From a virus: DNA of 21,716 nt. Of the stretch, positions 5,822 through 13,711 are shown one piece after another. The translations under genes were made by a program, and so were the position numbers. The DNA lies in the IMG/VR virus record IMGVR_UViG_3300030329_002797, positions 1 to 21,716 of that record. One strand, 5' to 3'. Within the stretch, counting starts at the first letter, position 1. The number at the start of each line of letters is the position of its first letter. Below the pieces are notes generated by a model. That model did not search any database. It saw nothing but the letters and a program-made list of their open reading frames with translations, and had not been told where the DNA came from.

Positions 5822-5845
5822 CACGGACTGAGTTGTTGATCCGTG
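5822..5845. other. Second hairpin in the convergent gap
   Basis: CACGGA (5822-5827) pairs with TCCGTG (5840-5845) across a 12-base loop. It lies just after the stop of the last leftward gene. A short CCTC/GAGG hairpin lies a little left of it (about 5803-5813). The roughly 110-base gap 5737-5846 otherwise holds no gene. The structures may be 3'-end stabilisers or a small structured RNA. Confidence 0.4.
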
Positions 5846-5846
5846 C

Positions 5847-6032
5847 CTACGCTGCTTTTCTCGGAGCCTGAATTGATTTTACCAAGGCCCAGAACCTCGA
5901 CATCAATTTACTTCTTTCCTTCTGGGAAATTGAACCGTCATCTCTCATCGAGATTTCGATCTCTTTTATCAGGTCCACGGCAAGAGGCAAACTGTCCTTG
6001 TACTGCATCGCTAACTTAATTGCTGCAAACAT
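5847..6032 (-). CDS. Small helical hypothetical protein (61 aa)
   Basis: This is the last gene of the leftward operon. AGGAG followed by a T-run and ATG gives a clear start. The product (MFAAIKLAMQYKDSLPLAVD...) is predicted all-helical with a basic C-terminus (KSIQAPRKAA). It has no membrane segment and no known family. It lies next to membrane-protein genes of a probable lysis group, but nothing in it shows a lysis function. Confidence 0.65.
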   Translation of the reverse strand: MFAAIKLAMQYKDSLPLAVDLIKEIEISMRDDGSISQKERSKLMSRFWALVKSIQAPRKAA

Positions 6033-6042
6033 AAAAAACTCC

Positions 6043-6324
6043 TTATTCGTTTTCCAATACTTTTAGACTGACCCCGCCTAAAAAGCCGAAGAGCCCACCG
6101 ATAATTGCGGTGATGATCTCTATGGCTTCTAGCTGAAGTCCAATCCATAAACCTAGGCAACTGAATATCGTGGCACATACAATGCCGAGAGCTATCTGTG
6201 GTCTAAATCTTCCCATCATGCCTTCTTTTTTCCGTGGTATATTTGCCGATGGTCCAATAGCGCCTTGGTAAGAGCTATGGACACCTCGGTCATCTTTGTA
6301 TTCTTCTCCTGATTCTTGAGCCAT
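6043..6324 (-). CDS. Two-TM membrane protein, possible holin
   Basis: The product is 93 aa with a hydrophilic N-terminus of about 40 residues, a hydrophobic segment at about 45-64 (ALGIVCATIFSCLGLWIGLQ), and a second one (IITAIIGGLFGFLGGVSL) near the C-terminus. Small proteins with two membrane segments in the late operon are often holins. An alternative start at the internal MMGRFRP would make it about 58 aa. The upstream SD for the longer form is weak (AAGGGA, distant). No endolysin is visible nearby, so the holin call is tentative. Confidence 0.55.
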   Translation of the reverse strand: MAQESGEEYKDDRGVHSSYQGAIGPSANIPRKKEGMMGRFRPQIALGIVCATIFSCLGLWIGLQLEAIEIITAIIGGLFGFLGGVSLKVLENE

Positions 6325-6349
6325 TTGCAGGTATCACATTCCCTTGTCA

Positions 6350-7711
6350 TTATGGATTAGCTTCCTCTATCGTTGGCTCTGACATAATCAATTCTACGTT
6401 GTCAGTTACAGTCCAGTTACTTCCGAGTACAGTATTAAGAATCTGGAACTCCTTGGTAAGCAAACTACTATCGTGACCAACCTCGTTCTCAATAATCTTT
6501 AATACTCCTATGTCCAAATTTTTAAATTGGCAGGAGCTTCCTTTGGAATATACGTTGCTTAACGTAAGTGAGCCTATATCTCCGTCTACCCCAGAATTAG
6601 GAGCCACTATAAGCACCCTATCGTAGGTACCTCCACTAGTCACCATAGCTTCAGCCTGATGATGCCCTCCCATAGCTGTTCTACGCGGGGCATTTCCTGG
6701 TTGTTGGTATATAGATAACCCATCGGCTACATTATATTCAACCTGTATTGTATGAGCGTCAATATCGGAGAACGACATACTCTTACAGCGACTACGTTCC
6801 ACCGTTAAGGTGCCTATGTTTAACCTGGTGGCTACCTGTGCAGGAGTGTCACCCTGTGCTGCTATTGCAGGGATACCAGTAACGAGTATCGCAGGGCACT
6901 TGGCGTTACCAGACTTGGCAGGATCAGTAGCATCACAGGTAGAAGGAATTACAGACCCATCGTTGTTGCCTGTACCACCTTTATATATTTCACCTACCGA
7001 TACGTTCTCAAGTGTAATTGCCCTGACTGGAATATTTCCCAGATTGATAGCTAACGTATTGTCTCTGTCATCAAATGAAGTAGGGATATCAGAAGGTGCC
7101 AGATACACTCCGGCATCTCCGTTTGAGAATGAGCGTTCGGCTAAGACGGTTTCGTTCACAACGACCCCTGTCCCGGCCGTACTGGTCACCGCTAATATTC
7201 CCACGGCAGCCTGTGGACTTAGGCCACAAGCACGCAATAAGCTATAGGGGGATTTAAGTACGTTGAAAGTTCTACGCCACTTGGCACTTTCTCCATTTAA
7301 ATATTCAATCTTTCCAAATACCCAGTCTCTCCAGACACATACCCTTCTGTATGCCGCAATTACCTTTGAAGGAACTGACCGTATACCTCTGCGTACCTCG
7401 GGCTGAAGTATGCCAAGCACAAGCAGCCCAACCGATACTGAAACCGTATACAACATATAGTTGTTTAGCGTTCCAATGATTCCATCGATGTATGCAAGAG
7501 CCGAATGAATCCAGCACCCTGTGGTAATGATGTAGTTAAAGCAGTCGGGGGAATTTGCCGTAATGTAAACGACAGGGTTGTAAAAAGAAATTGTAAGTCC
7601 AACGGCACCGGAAAGGATAAGAAAGAAAGTAAGGAGATATCGAAGCGGGGTTCTCGGATCAGGCACCTTAACGTCAGGTGGCTTAAAGTCAGGGAACTTT
7701 ATTTTATTCAT
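6350..7711 (-). CDS. Membrane-anchored protein with beta-solenoid-like C-terminus
   Basis: The product is 453 aa, with AGGAG 8 bases before the ATG. A Pro-rich N-terminus (DFKPPDVKVPDPRTP) precedes hydrophobic segments at about 25-47 and 88-107, with a shorter one near 65-85 and a weaker one near 168-190. The C-terminal 250 residues contain recurring strand-like units with Ile-Gly spacing: LGNIPVRAITLENVSVGEI, LNIGTLTVERS, GDIGSLTLSNVY, LDIGVLKIIEN. These suggest a right-handed beta-helix. The gene sits between an XhlA-like and a two-TM gene. I recognise no family. Membrane-linked phage proteins may act in lysis, superinfection exclusion or DNA injection, but none of these is shown by the sequence. 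Confidence 0.7.
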   Translation of the reverse strand: MNKIKFPDFKPPDVKVPDPRTPLRYLLTFFLILSGAVGLTISFYNPVVYITANSPDCFNYIITTGCWIHSALAYIDGIIGTLNNYMLYTVSVSVGLLVLGILQPEVRRGIRSVPSKVIAAYRRVCVWRDWVFGKIEYLNGESAKWRRTFNVLKSPYSLLRACGLSPQAAVGILAVTSTAGTGVVVNETVLAERSFSNGDAGVYLAPSDIPTSFDDRDNTLAINLGNIPVRAITLENVSVGEIYKGGTGNNDGSVIPSTCDATDPAKSGNAKCPAILVTGIPAIAAQGDTPAQVATRLNIGTLTVERSRCKSMSFSDIDAHTIQVEYNVADGLSIYQQPGNAPRRTAMGGHHQAEAMVTSGGTYDRVLIVAPNSGVDGDIGSLTLSNVYSKGSSCQFKNLDIGVLKIIENEVGHDSSLLTKEFQILNTVLGSNWTVTDNVELIMSEPTIEEANP

Positions 7712-7726
7712 GACATCATCTCCTCT

Positions 7727-7939
7727 TTAATATCCGTACTTATCCAGAATTTTCCATGCGATATAGGCGCCGACACTCACTCCAAGGCCAGCTAAAATTC
7801 CGCCTGCCCACCATGTCTTTTTCTCTATTCCTTTCTGCACTGCCTCTAATCTCCTTGTCTGCGCTCTTAGGTCATCGACCAAATTTTTTAACCTGATTAT
7901 TTCGGTCGTCCAATCACGACCGTCTTTATTTGAAGACAT
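7727..7939 (-). CDS. XhlA-like lysis-associated membrane protein
   Basis: The product is 70 aa. An N-terminal coiled-coil stretch (IIRLKNLVDDLRAQTRRLEA) leads to a KKTWW boundary and a single C-terminal membrane segment (GGILAGLGVSVGAYIAWKIL) with a short charged tail. This layout matches the haemolysin XhlA family, small phage proteins that act with a holin in lysis. Similarity is by architecture rather than residue identity. It overlaps no neighbour and its SD is weak. Confidence 0.6.
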   Translation of the reverse strand: MSSNKDGRDWTTEIIRLKNLVDDLRAQTRRLEAVQKGIEKKTWWAGGILAGLGVSVGAYIAWKILDKYGY

Positions 7940-7949
7940 TTGCTTCTAT

Positions 7950-8276
7950 CTAGGAACTACCCGGAGCAACTATCTTCGCCTGACGCCTTCTCTTTACATT
8001 GAGAAGTGCGCTCTTTCTATGGGGATCAAAGCCTCCGATCCCTGAATTCATATAATCACTGAACGAGGACTTGCCCTTGCCGACTCCCTGCTCTCTCCAG
8101 TCTGCTGCCCATTTCCTCATGTGGTTGTTAACAATTTTCATGACGGTCTCAGGGTTGTCGTGACGCGCGAGCATTTCGTTCATTGCCGTTGTAATTTTGG
8201 CCAGAGATTGCTCCTGCTGCTTATCGTCCTTGACGAGCTGCGATAGGGGCATTCGCCCTTCTTTCATAACAGCCAT
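7950..8276 (-). CDS. Hypothetical protein (108 aa)
   Basis: The product is charged and mostly helical: MAVMKEGRMPLSQLVKDDK at the N-terminus and a basic tail (NVKRRRQAKIVAPGSS). The start overlaps the preceding stop as TAATG, so it is coupled to the small basic gene upstream. It lies between large virion genes and the membrane-protein group. No family is recognised. Confidence 0.65.
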   Translation of the reverse strand: MAVMKEGRMPLSQLVKDDKQQEQSLAKITTAMNEMLARHDNPETVMKIVNNHMRKWAADWREQGVGKGKSSFSDYMNSGIGGFDPHRKSALLNVKRRRQAKIVAPGSS

Positions 8277-8410
8277 TACTTTTTCCTCCTTGCCTGACTT
8301 GCTTTAATAGCACGCTCCTGCCTTCTGGCCTGAGCTTTTGTCTTGTGAGTTCCAAGTACCTTGCCTCTGCCCGATACGAGGACCATCTTGTTACCTCTCT
8401 TAACTATCAT
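8276..8410 (-). CDS. Small basic protein (44 aa)
   Basis: The frame begins at ATG 8410, overlapping the stop of the large virion gene as ATGA. A second in-frame ATG at 8386 has AGAGG about 7 bases before it. The product reads VLVSGRGKVLGTHKTKAQAR... and ends ASQARRKK. The LGxHxTKxxAxxQxxAIxAS pattern resembles short basic proteins found in many phage structural operons, whose job is unknown to me. Coupling on both sides (ATGA in front, TAATG behind) makes it likely to be real. Confidence 0.65.
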   Translation of the reverse strand: MIVKRGNKMVLVSGRGKVLGTHKTKAQARRQERAIKASQARRKK

Positions 8411-11067
8411 GAAGCCACCTTCTCAACGAGAACGCAGTTAAATGTTCCCGTCCTTTCCGCCAGAGCATTCGGCGCACCGCCTGCGTCCCATGAATTAACA
8501 CCAAAACTAAAGCCCGATCTTTCACGATCAAGCGTTACGTACTTTGATACGGATCCAAACTTAAACTGGGTCTGAATTACACTTTCAACAAGTGACTCGA
8601 TGTTGGAGATAACCGTCTCGATACTCTGGCCTGTATCCTCTGCCGTCTGCTCGATATCGATAGTCATCTGGTGTTCGTAGAGAATGCCCGGCACCACGGC
8701 ACCCTCGATAATGATGTCCTTTATCTTGGGGGTTTTTGATGTGTCATCATCTTGCCTGTTTAGCTTGAGCGTTATCCCAATATCTTTTGCGCTAACCCCA
8801 GCTCCCGATGCGAACTGCAATTTGCTTACCGCTGAAGTGAAGTCACCGAGGTCTGCAAACGCATCCCGTTCAGCACCGTTAAGCCCGTAATGAAATTCAA
8901 CCGTCTCATGTGATGCAGTCAGATCGTCTGCTGACAGATGAGCCGTAAGGAAATTCTTACTTTCATGCGGCATACCAAGATCATAAAAAGGTAAATCTAT
9001 AAACTGTCCGTCTGCTGCACGTTTAATAGATACTCCTGACCTTGGATTAACTAAGGGCTGCTCCAGAAACTCTGCATCACAGGTATTTGTACCTGTTCTC
9101 ATAGAGAAGTGAAGTCTTGGAACGCCGTCATCACCGGAGCCAACATCTATCCAGTCTATTGGCTGATTGACAGTTGTGTTCTTGTACATATGGTGCCAGC
9201 CCTTACCATTCCAGGCTAAGATTCTGGCATTTCTATCGTCAGCTCCTTCTTGTCCACCAACAGATATGAACAACTGATCGCCCGAACTTTTCATATACCT
9301 AACTGGCCCCAACATATCTTCAGGAACACCATCTCCGTATGAAAGGCCGAAGCCCGATTCAATTATTCTGGAATTACCCTGAACGGTCAGCTTGTAGATT
9401 GGAGCAGGGGAGTCATTATCAACGCCCTGTGCAAACCACAGACTCCCCTCATGAACTGTCATTCTGCGGCAGTTATGACTTGAGCCTGTCATAGGCATAA
9501 TTAGTTGATAAGTCCAAGTCGAAGGCGAGGTGTCCACAATATATAGCCCCTCGCTAGTTCCCACATACAATTTATCCTCACCATCTATATCAGGATAAAC
9601 AGCAACTCCCTGTGGTCCATTAGCTGAAGGGATTTGGACAGTTTCGTCAGCCCACACAACGCCACCATTAGTCGAGGTATAAAAAGTAATAGCCGAACTG
9701 TCTTCATGCCACACACAGGCTGTAAGTTCACCACCTATCGTTGCAAATAACCCTGCGTCATATGGGTCGGTTGTTCCAAAATCAGCAGTAACATTACTGG
9801 CAAGTAACCCTTTGGCAATCGGGGTTGTTGATTCAGTCCATGAAGAACCATTTGCAGAAGTATAAGTTCGGATATCGTCTGCAATTGCTGTCATTGCAAC
9901 GAGGTTTCCACTATCAGAAGTTATATCTACAGGAACCTGCGGGTGCATAGCAAAAGCCCCGACAGCGTGTAAGAAAGTGCCACTTATACTTGATGCCAAG
10001 GTATGGCTCATTGTTGTCGATGTAGTTGTGGCAGTTTTATATCCTGAGTAATGACTGTGAGTTAAACTTGCTCCGGTAGCAGCCATACCGCTGGTCTGAT
10101 CGGAACCACTTGAAGATACTGCAATATTGTCACTGCCAGCAAATACATCAATAACAAAGTCATTTACAGCAGTTGTTAGCGATGTTGATATACCAGTTCC
10201 ACTTGTGTCTGAACTATTAGCAACTGCGGCACTTATTGCATCAGTGTTAGCCCCACTTATCGTATAGGCAACTGCGTTAATTTCATCTACCGCACTTCCA
10301 CTATCCATTCGGGCAGTAAAATATTTATCATCAGCAATAGTTGGGTTGACTGTATAGAATATACCTATCCCAACATCGTTTGTAGTATCAATTGCATTGT
10401 AAAGTTCTGTCATCGATGTTGCACTGCTTCCATTAGACGCAGCGTTATATCCAACATTAGTTAAAGTAGCTGAAAGAGAGTTGTCTGTATAAGCAACTGC
10501 CACTACAAGCAGGTCAGTTCCTTCAGGTATAGGCAGTGCTTTGTTGTACGTAATAGTGTCAGTAGCGGTACCTAAATTTCTTACACCAGGGCCACCCAAT
10601 ATATAACCACCGTTTTCCCATGCATCTGTAGATGCCCCTGTAAACTGCCTGTTAACGGCTCCTCTACTTGTGGCAGTAGCACTTGGAGTGCAACTCCATA
10701 AAGAATTTAATTCGCCTTTAAAAGAAGTCGAACACTTAACTACATTAAGTCCTGACTGTGTGGCATTCTCAGAAAGGATTGGCAGATAAATCCTGTCCAT
10801 CCATCTCGTATCACACGTTGAATTAAAGAACCTTCGGTATTCCTTGGGATCAAAGGCAACGTCTGAATTTATCCTTGCCCTGCCAAACCCGTATGCAAGG
10901 TTCGGAACGACAAAGGATTCATATGCAGCAACGTCCTCTGGTCTTGTTCTTCCCGTATCCCTGATCGGCTGAACAAACTGCTGAACGGGGCGCGTGCTTA
11001 CTTTCGTACCATCGCCACTCGGTACAAGGCTGTACTGCTTGGAGTTTATCTCGACATCGAGACTCAT
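8407..11067 (-). CDS. Large virion protein with Ig-like insert and propeller-like region
   Basis: The product is 886 aa. Residues 1-130 (including AYGFGRARINSDV) look like a particle-attached domain. Residues about 168-378 form a separate Thr/Ser/Gly-rich beta module with the pattern TDLLVVAVAYTD...YTISGANTDAI...NDFVIDVFAGSD...LHAVGAFAMHP. I recognise that pattern from surface-exposed Ig-like or jelly-roll modules in phage and bacterial adhesins. Residues about 383-600 have recurring strands with YTSANGSSWTEST and FYTSTNGGVVWADE, like BNR/sialidase-type propeller repeats. The C-terminal 280 residues return to a mixed fold. It is a probable tail, neck or baseplate-associated protein that may bind cell-surface sugars; the exact position is inferred from gene order. 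Its stop overlaps the next gene. Confidence 0.7.
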   Translation of the reverse strand: MSLDVEINSKQYSLVPSGDGTKVSTRPVQQFVQPIRDTGRTRPEDVAAYESFVVPNLAYGFGRARINSDVAFDPKEYRRFFNSTCDTRWMDRIYLPILSENATQSGLNVVKCSTSFKGELNSLWSCTPSATATSRGAVNRQFTGASTDAWENGGYILGGPGVRNLGTATDTITYNKALPIPEGTDLLVVAVAYTDNSLSATLTNVGYNAASNGSSATSMTELYNAIDTTNDVGIGIFYTVNPTIADDKYFTARMDSGSAVDEINAVAYTISGANTDAISAAVANSSDTSGTGISTSLTTAVNDFVIDVFAGSDNIAVSSSGSDQTSGMAATGASLTHSHYSGYKTATTTSTTMSHTLASSISGTFLHAVGAFAMHPQVPVDITSDSGNLVAMTAIADDIRTYTSANGSSWTESTTPIAKGLLASNVTADFGTTDPYDAGLFATIGGELTACVWHEDSSAITFYTSTNGGVVWADETVQIPSANGPQGVAVYPDIDGEDKLYVGTSEGLYIVDTSPSTWTYQLIMPMTGSSHNCRRMTVHEGSLWFAQGVDNDSPAPIYKLTVQGNSRIIESGFGLSYGDGVPEDMLGPVRYMKSSGDQLFISVGGQEGADDRNARILAWNGKGWHHMYKNTTVNQPIDWIDVGSGDDGVPRLHFSMRTGTNTCDAEFLEQPLVNPRSGVSIKRAADGQFIDLPFYDLGMPHESKNFLTAHLSADDLTASHETVEFHYGLNGAERDAFADLGDFTSAVSKLQFASGAGVSAKDIGITLKLNRQDDDTSKTPKIKDIIIEGAVVPGILYEHQMTIDIEQTAEDTGQSIETVISNIESLVESVIQTQFKFGSVSKYVTLDRERSGFSFGVNSWDAGGAPNALAERTGTFNCVLVEKVAS

Positions 11068-12435
11068 TTAGAACACCATTCTTGGAACTGCAACTGGGGG
11101 AGTCTTTATCTTTACAAGGTCTCCCTCGACAGCCCGCACATAGCTTGCCTCAAACTGCCGTGCCATCTCGGTCCAGTTGGAGTCGGGATTTCCAGCAGCC
11201 ATCCTCAGACAAAGGAGCTGTCTTGTCTTGTCGTAAACCGGATGAAGTAATTCGCCGTCAATTTCCACCGTGCCAGCATCAGTCGATGCCGCAGTCAGAA
11301 GGTCTCTTCCGACAATCCTTATCCTGTATTTATCGGGGAGTGTTTCCTGGAATCGTATAACCCCGCCATTGGATGCACCTGCTGCCGGTGGAACATGATC
11401 CCAGTTCCGAAGTTCGTTATACGGAACATCGATCATCTCGCTCTGGCCGAGAGTCATCCATATCTCATCGATATAGGCAGCCATAGCAGCAGTAGAACCA
11501 TCTGTAGTCGTACTTAATCCAACAACTGCTGTAGTAGCATTGTAGGCAAGAGTTGCGCTCGCCTTCATCAGTTCCCATCCAGTTCCACCATGATAGGAAC
11601 CGACTTCTGCTCCAATATAAAGTTTCAATCTTCCTGATATATTGGAATATACCCATGCAGACAGGTTAACTTCCTGACCTTCAGTAGGTAATGTCGTATA
11701 GGACGATGATGCAGGAGTAAAAGTTTGTAAAAGTGTTACTGTAGTATTTGCAGGGACATGTAATCTTCCTGAATTATTTCCATGAAGAACTGCATAGTTT
11801 TCTGGATTGGTTGTCTGTGCTTCCTTATTGAAAGTTGCCCCTGATCCGGCAAGTGTCCAGTTGTTCTGTGAACCTGGAGTTAATTGATCTGCGTCCCAGT
11901 CCTCAAAGTCCCCATTTAATAAAAGGTTATCGCCTGAATCTGCGTTCCTTCTGTTGCCACGATATACGCGGTCAACTCTCCTTATGGTGGAGGGTAGGGT
12001 ATAGGTGTACTGGTTAAGGCCGGTGACGATGGTCTCGATATCTCTTACCATCGATATATCTGGAAATACTAATTCCCTTGCCTCGTTATAGGCATCTTTA
12101 ACATCATCGGGATGAAATGTGGAAAGCTCGTAAGTTATAGAGCCTGATTCACTAGCAGGCCAATTGTTGCCTGAAGCCCCTGCACAAGTAAATGTACCAC
12201 TAGTCTGTGCGTAATCTAAAACTCGCCTTGTACTGTTTTGGTTGCTAGTTGAACTACCTGTTAACTGCATAAACCATCTGTTATTAAAGTAATCATCTAC
12301 AGGGAAGCGTTGACTAATTTTTGTATCTTTAACCAAAAGGTTGCTATCTGAAATATTCGTTGTCGTAGAGCCGGTGATAAGGCCGAGCGGTCTTAATATA
12401 TCCTGGCGCATTGTTGCCCATGTAGTTGTCGGCAT
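11068..12435 (-). CDS. Neck/connector-like virion protein with inserted carbohydrate-binding-like module
   Basis: The product is 455 aa, with AGGGGTG before the ATG. N-terminal residues 1-165 (LRPLGLITGSTTTNISD, DDYFNNRWF, STFHPDDVKDAYNEARE) match, from memory, a common family of phage proteins near the head-tail junction. Residues about 171-332 start NLLLNGDFEDWDADQLTPG, include NNWTLAGSG and LSAWVYSNISGRLKLYIG, and end in AAYIDEIWMTLG. This is the layout of CBM4/9-like carbohydrate-binding modules. The host protein resumes at about 333-455 and includes LLHPVYDKTRQLLCLRMAAG. Such an insert would be displayed on the particle and could help bind host glycans. Confidence 0.68.
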   Translation of the reverse strand: MPTTTWATMRQDILRPLGLITGSTTTNISDSNLLVKDTKISQRFPVDDYFNNRWFMQLTGSSTSNQNSTRRVLDYAQTSGTFTCAGASGNNWPASESGSITYELSTFHPDDVKDAYNEARELVFPDISMVRDIETIVTGLNQYTYTLPSTIRRVDRVYRGNRRNADSGDNLLLNGDFEDWDADQLTPGSQNNWTLAGSGATFNKEAQTTNPENYAVLHGNNSGRLHVPANTTVTLLQTFTPASSSYTTLPTEGQEVNLSAWVYSNISGRLKLYIGAEVGSYHGGTGWELMKASATLAYNATTAVVGLSTTTDGSTAAMAAYIDEIWMTLGQSEMIDVPYNELRNWDHVPPAAGASNGGVIRFQETLPDKYRIRIVGRDLLTAASTDAGTVEIDGELLHPVYDKTRQLLCLRMAAGNPDSNWTEMARQFEASYVRAVEGDLVKIKTPPVAVPRMVF

Positions 12436-12436
12436 A

Positions 12437-12616
12437 TTACACCCCTGCTTTTACTTTCTTGGTTCCCTTTAAGCTGTTCTTGGCCATCTCAAGATTCTGG
12501 TCTCGCAGCTCCTTAATCATCCTTTCCTGAGCGATGATGATTGCCTCACGCTTTGCCTCGGGCATCCTTACAAAGAGTTCTGCTATGTCCTGATCTTTGA
12601 GCTGTATGTCGTCCAT
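12437..12616 (-). CDS. Small coiled-coil-like protein (59 aa)
   Basis: This 59-codon frame reads MDDIQLKDQDIAELFVRMPE... and ends KGTKKVKAGV. Its ATG overlaps the preceding stop as TAATG, and it ends one base before the next ATG. The acidic helical N-terminus and Lys-rich tail give a strongly amphipathic, coiled-coil-like profile. Coupling to both neighbours makes it likely real. The function is unknown; position suggests a virion or assembly accessory protein. Confidence 0.65.
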   Translation of the reverse strand: MDDIQLKDQDIAELFVRMPEAKREAIIIAQERMIKELRDQNLEMAKNSLKGTKKVKAGV

Positions 12617-12894
12617 TACGATATTCCTTTATAACTACACCATTCGTTAGCCATTGCAGTCTTCTCTGCATCTGTAGCTTTTGGAGTATGGGCACTTGGG
12701 TCAGCTGGTAAATCAAGCGATTTAACATATTCTATAAATTCTGACTTTGTTAGCACTGTTCCACCACTTGTTCCTATTCCAATAGCAAAATCATTCGCTA
12801 CGTCATGGAAGTAATTTCCATCCGTTACACCAGAAGGAACAGGCGCTCTACCTGTTGCTGTATTCAATACTGTCGAATATTTAATGATAGCCAT
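12616..12894 (-). CDS. Hypothetical virion-operon protein (92 aa)
   Basis: The product begins MAIIKYSTVLNTATGRAPVP and continues with a Gly/Thr-rich stretch (AIGIGTSGGTVLTKSEFIEY) and a helical tail (ATDAEKTAMANEWCSYKGIS). It overlaps the upstream and downstream genes by one base each (TAATG). No family is recognised. Between the coiled-coil protein and the neck-like protein, it is probably a small structural or assembly protein. Confidence 0.6.
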   Translation of the reverse strand: MAIIKYSTVLNTATGRAPVPSGVTDGNYFHDVANDFAIGIGTSGGTVLTKSEFIEYVKSLDLPADPSAHTPKATDAEKTAMANEWCSYKGIS

Positions 12895-13703
12895 TACTTG
12901 GTTGACCTATATAAGTATTCATTTCTTACCAGTGTATTAATACCAATATGTTTCATAACGTGTTCATATTCCTTACCGAATACTTCCACGCAACTATCTA
13001 AAAATTCATAGAGGTGGCTAATGTTAGGCATCTGCCCATCTTCATCAATAACCCTCTGGCATTCAGCAATATATTTATTAATGACATTTTGGGCAGTATG
13101 GATATGTATCCCATACTGCTCTAGGTACTCTGCATTACCTTGAGAAATTGAACCTTGATGAAGGGTATCCCTGTGAGCCTGTCGGAATGCCTGTCGTATG
13201 TGATGGCGTATCTCGTCCATCTCCGCATCCCTTTCATCCCATTCTTCTGGAATATTGTTGTTCCTTCTTATCTCCTCATATGCTTCTTGAAATACAGCAA
13301 TCTCTTTAAAGGCACCTTCTATGTAAATTAATGACTGTTGTTTTCCCAGTTCTGCTTCGGCAATCTTGATGTTAGATAACTCGTCACCCTTTTCCTTCCA
13401 TTGTTTTATTCGTAATTCTGTTTTTAAATTCCTAAAATATTGAGCTTCTATTGCGTTTCTTTTCTTTTGTATCTGAGTAAGACACTGCCTTAATCTCCTG
13501 TAAGGAGAATCAGTCAGCATAGTTAAAGTCATTAATTGATTCGTTGTCTGGGTTTGAGAGCGTCCAAGAGTTTTGTTTGCCCTGTCCATCTCGACCATTC
13601 TTTCGCTTATCTTGGCGAGTTTATCGGGAGTCATAGTTGGCAAATCGTTTGCAAACTGCTCGTTAATTGTTGATAGTTCTGTATTGGTCTTTGATAATTC
13701 CAT
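12894..13703 (-). CDS. Coiled-coil virion-operon protein (269 aa)
   Basis: The start is placed at ATG 13703, where AGGA lies 6 bases upstream, rather than at the in-frame GTG 13724. The product is predicted almost entirely helical, with long charged segments (RRLRQCLTQIQKKRNAIEAQ; IEGAFKEIAVFQEAYEEIRR) and a C-terminal His-containing part (HHIRQAFRQAHRD, EYLEQYGIHIHTAQN). From memory, similar proteins occur in environmental phage genomes without an assigned role. It lies just downstream of the propeller and fibre genes and may be a tail or internal virion component; this is inferred from position. Confidence 0.65.
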   Translation of the reverse strand: MELSKTNTELSTINEQFANDLPTMTPDKLAKISERMVEMDRANKTLGRSQTQTTNQLMTLTMLTDSPYRRLRQCLTQIQKKRNAIEAQYFRNLKTELRIKQWKEKGDELSNIKIAEAELGKQQSLIYIEGAFKEIAVFQEAYEEIRRNNNIPEEWDERDAEMDEIRHHIRQAFRQAHRDTLHQGSISQGNAEYLEQYGIHIHTAQNVINKYIAECQRVIDEDGQMPNISHLYEFLDSCVEVFGKEYEHVMKHIGINTLVRNEYLYRSTK

Positions 13704-13711
13704 AGTCTTTC

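Noticed and set aside
5737-5846. Possible tRNA in the hairpin-rich gap
   Set aside because: There is no T-arm consensus or acceptor stem pairing; the hairpins do not form a cloverleaf.
6810-7247. 145-aa rightward frame opposite the membrane protein
   Set aside because: It is antisense to a well-started gene within a continuous leftward operon.
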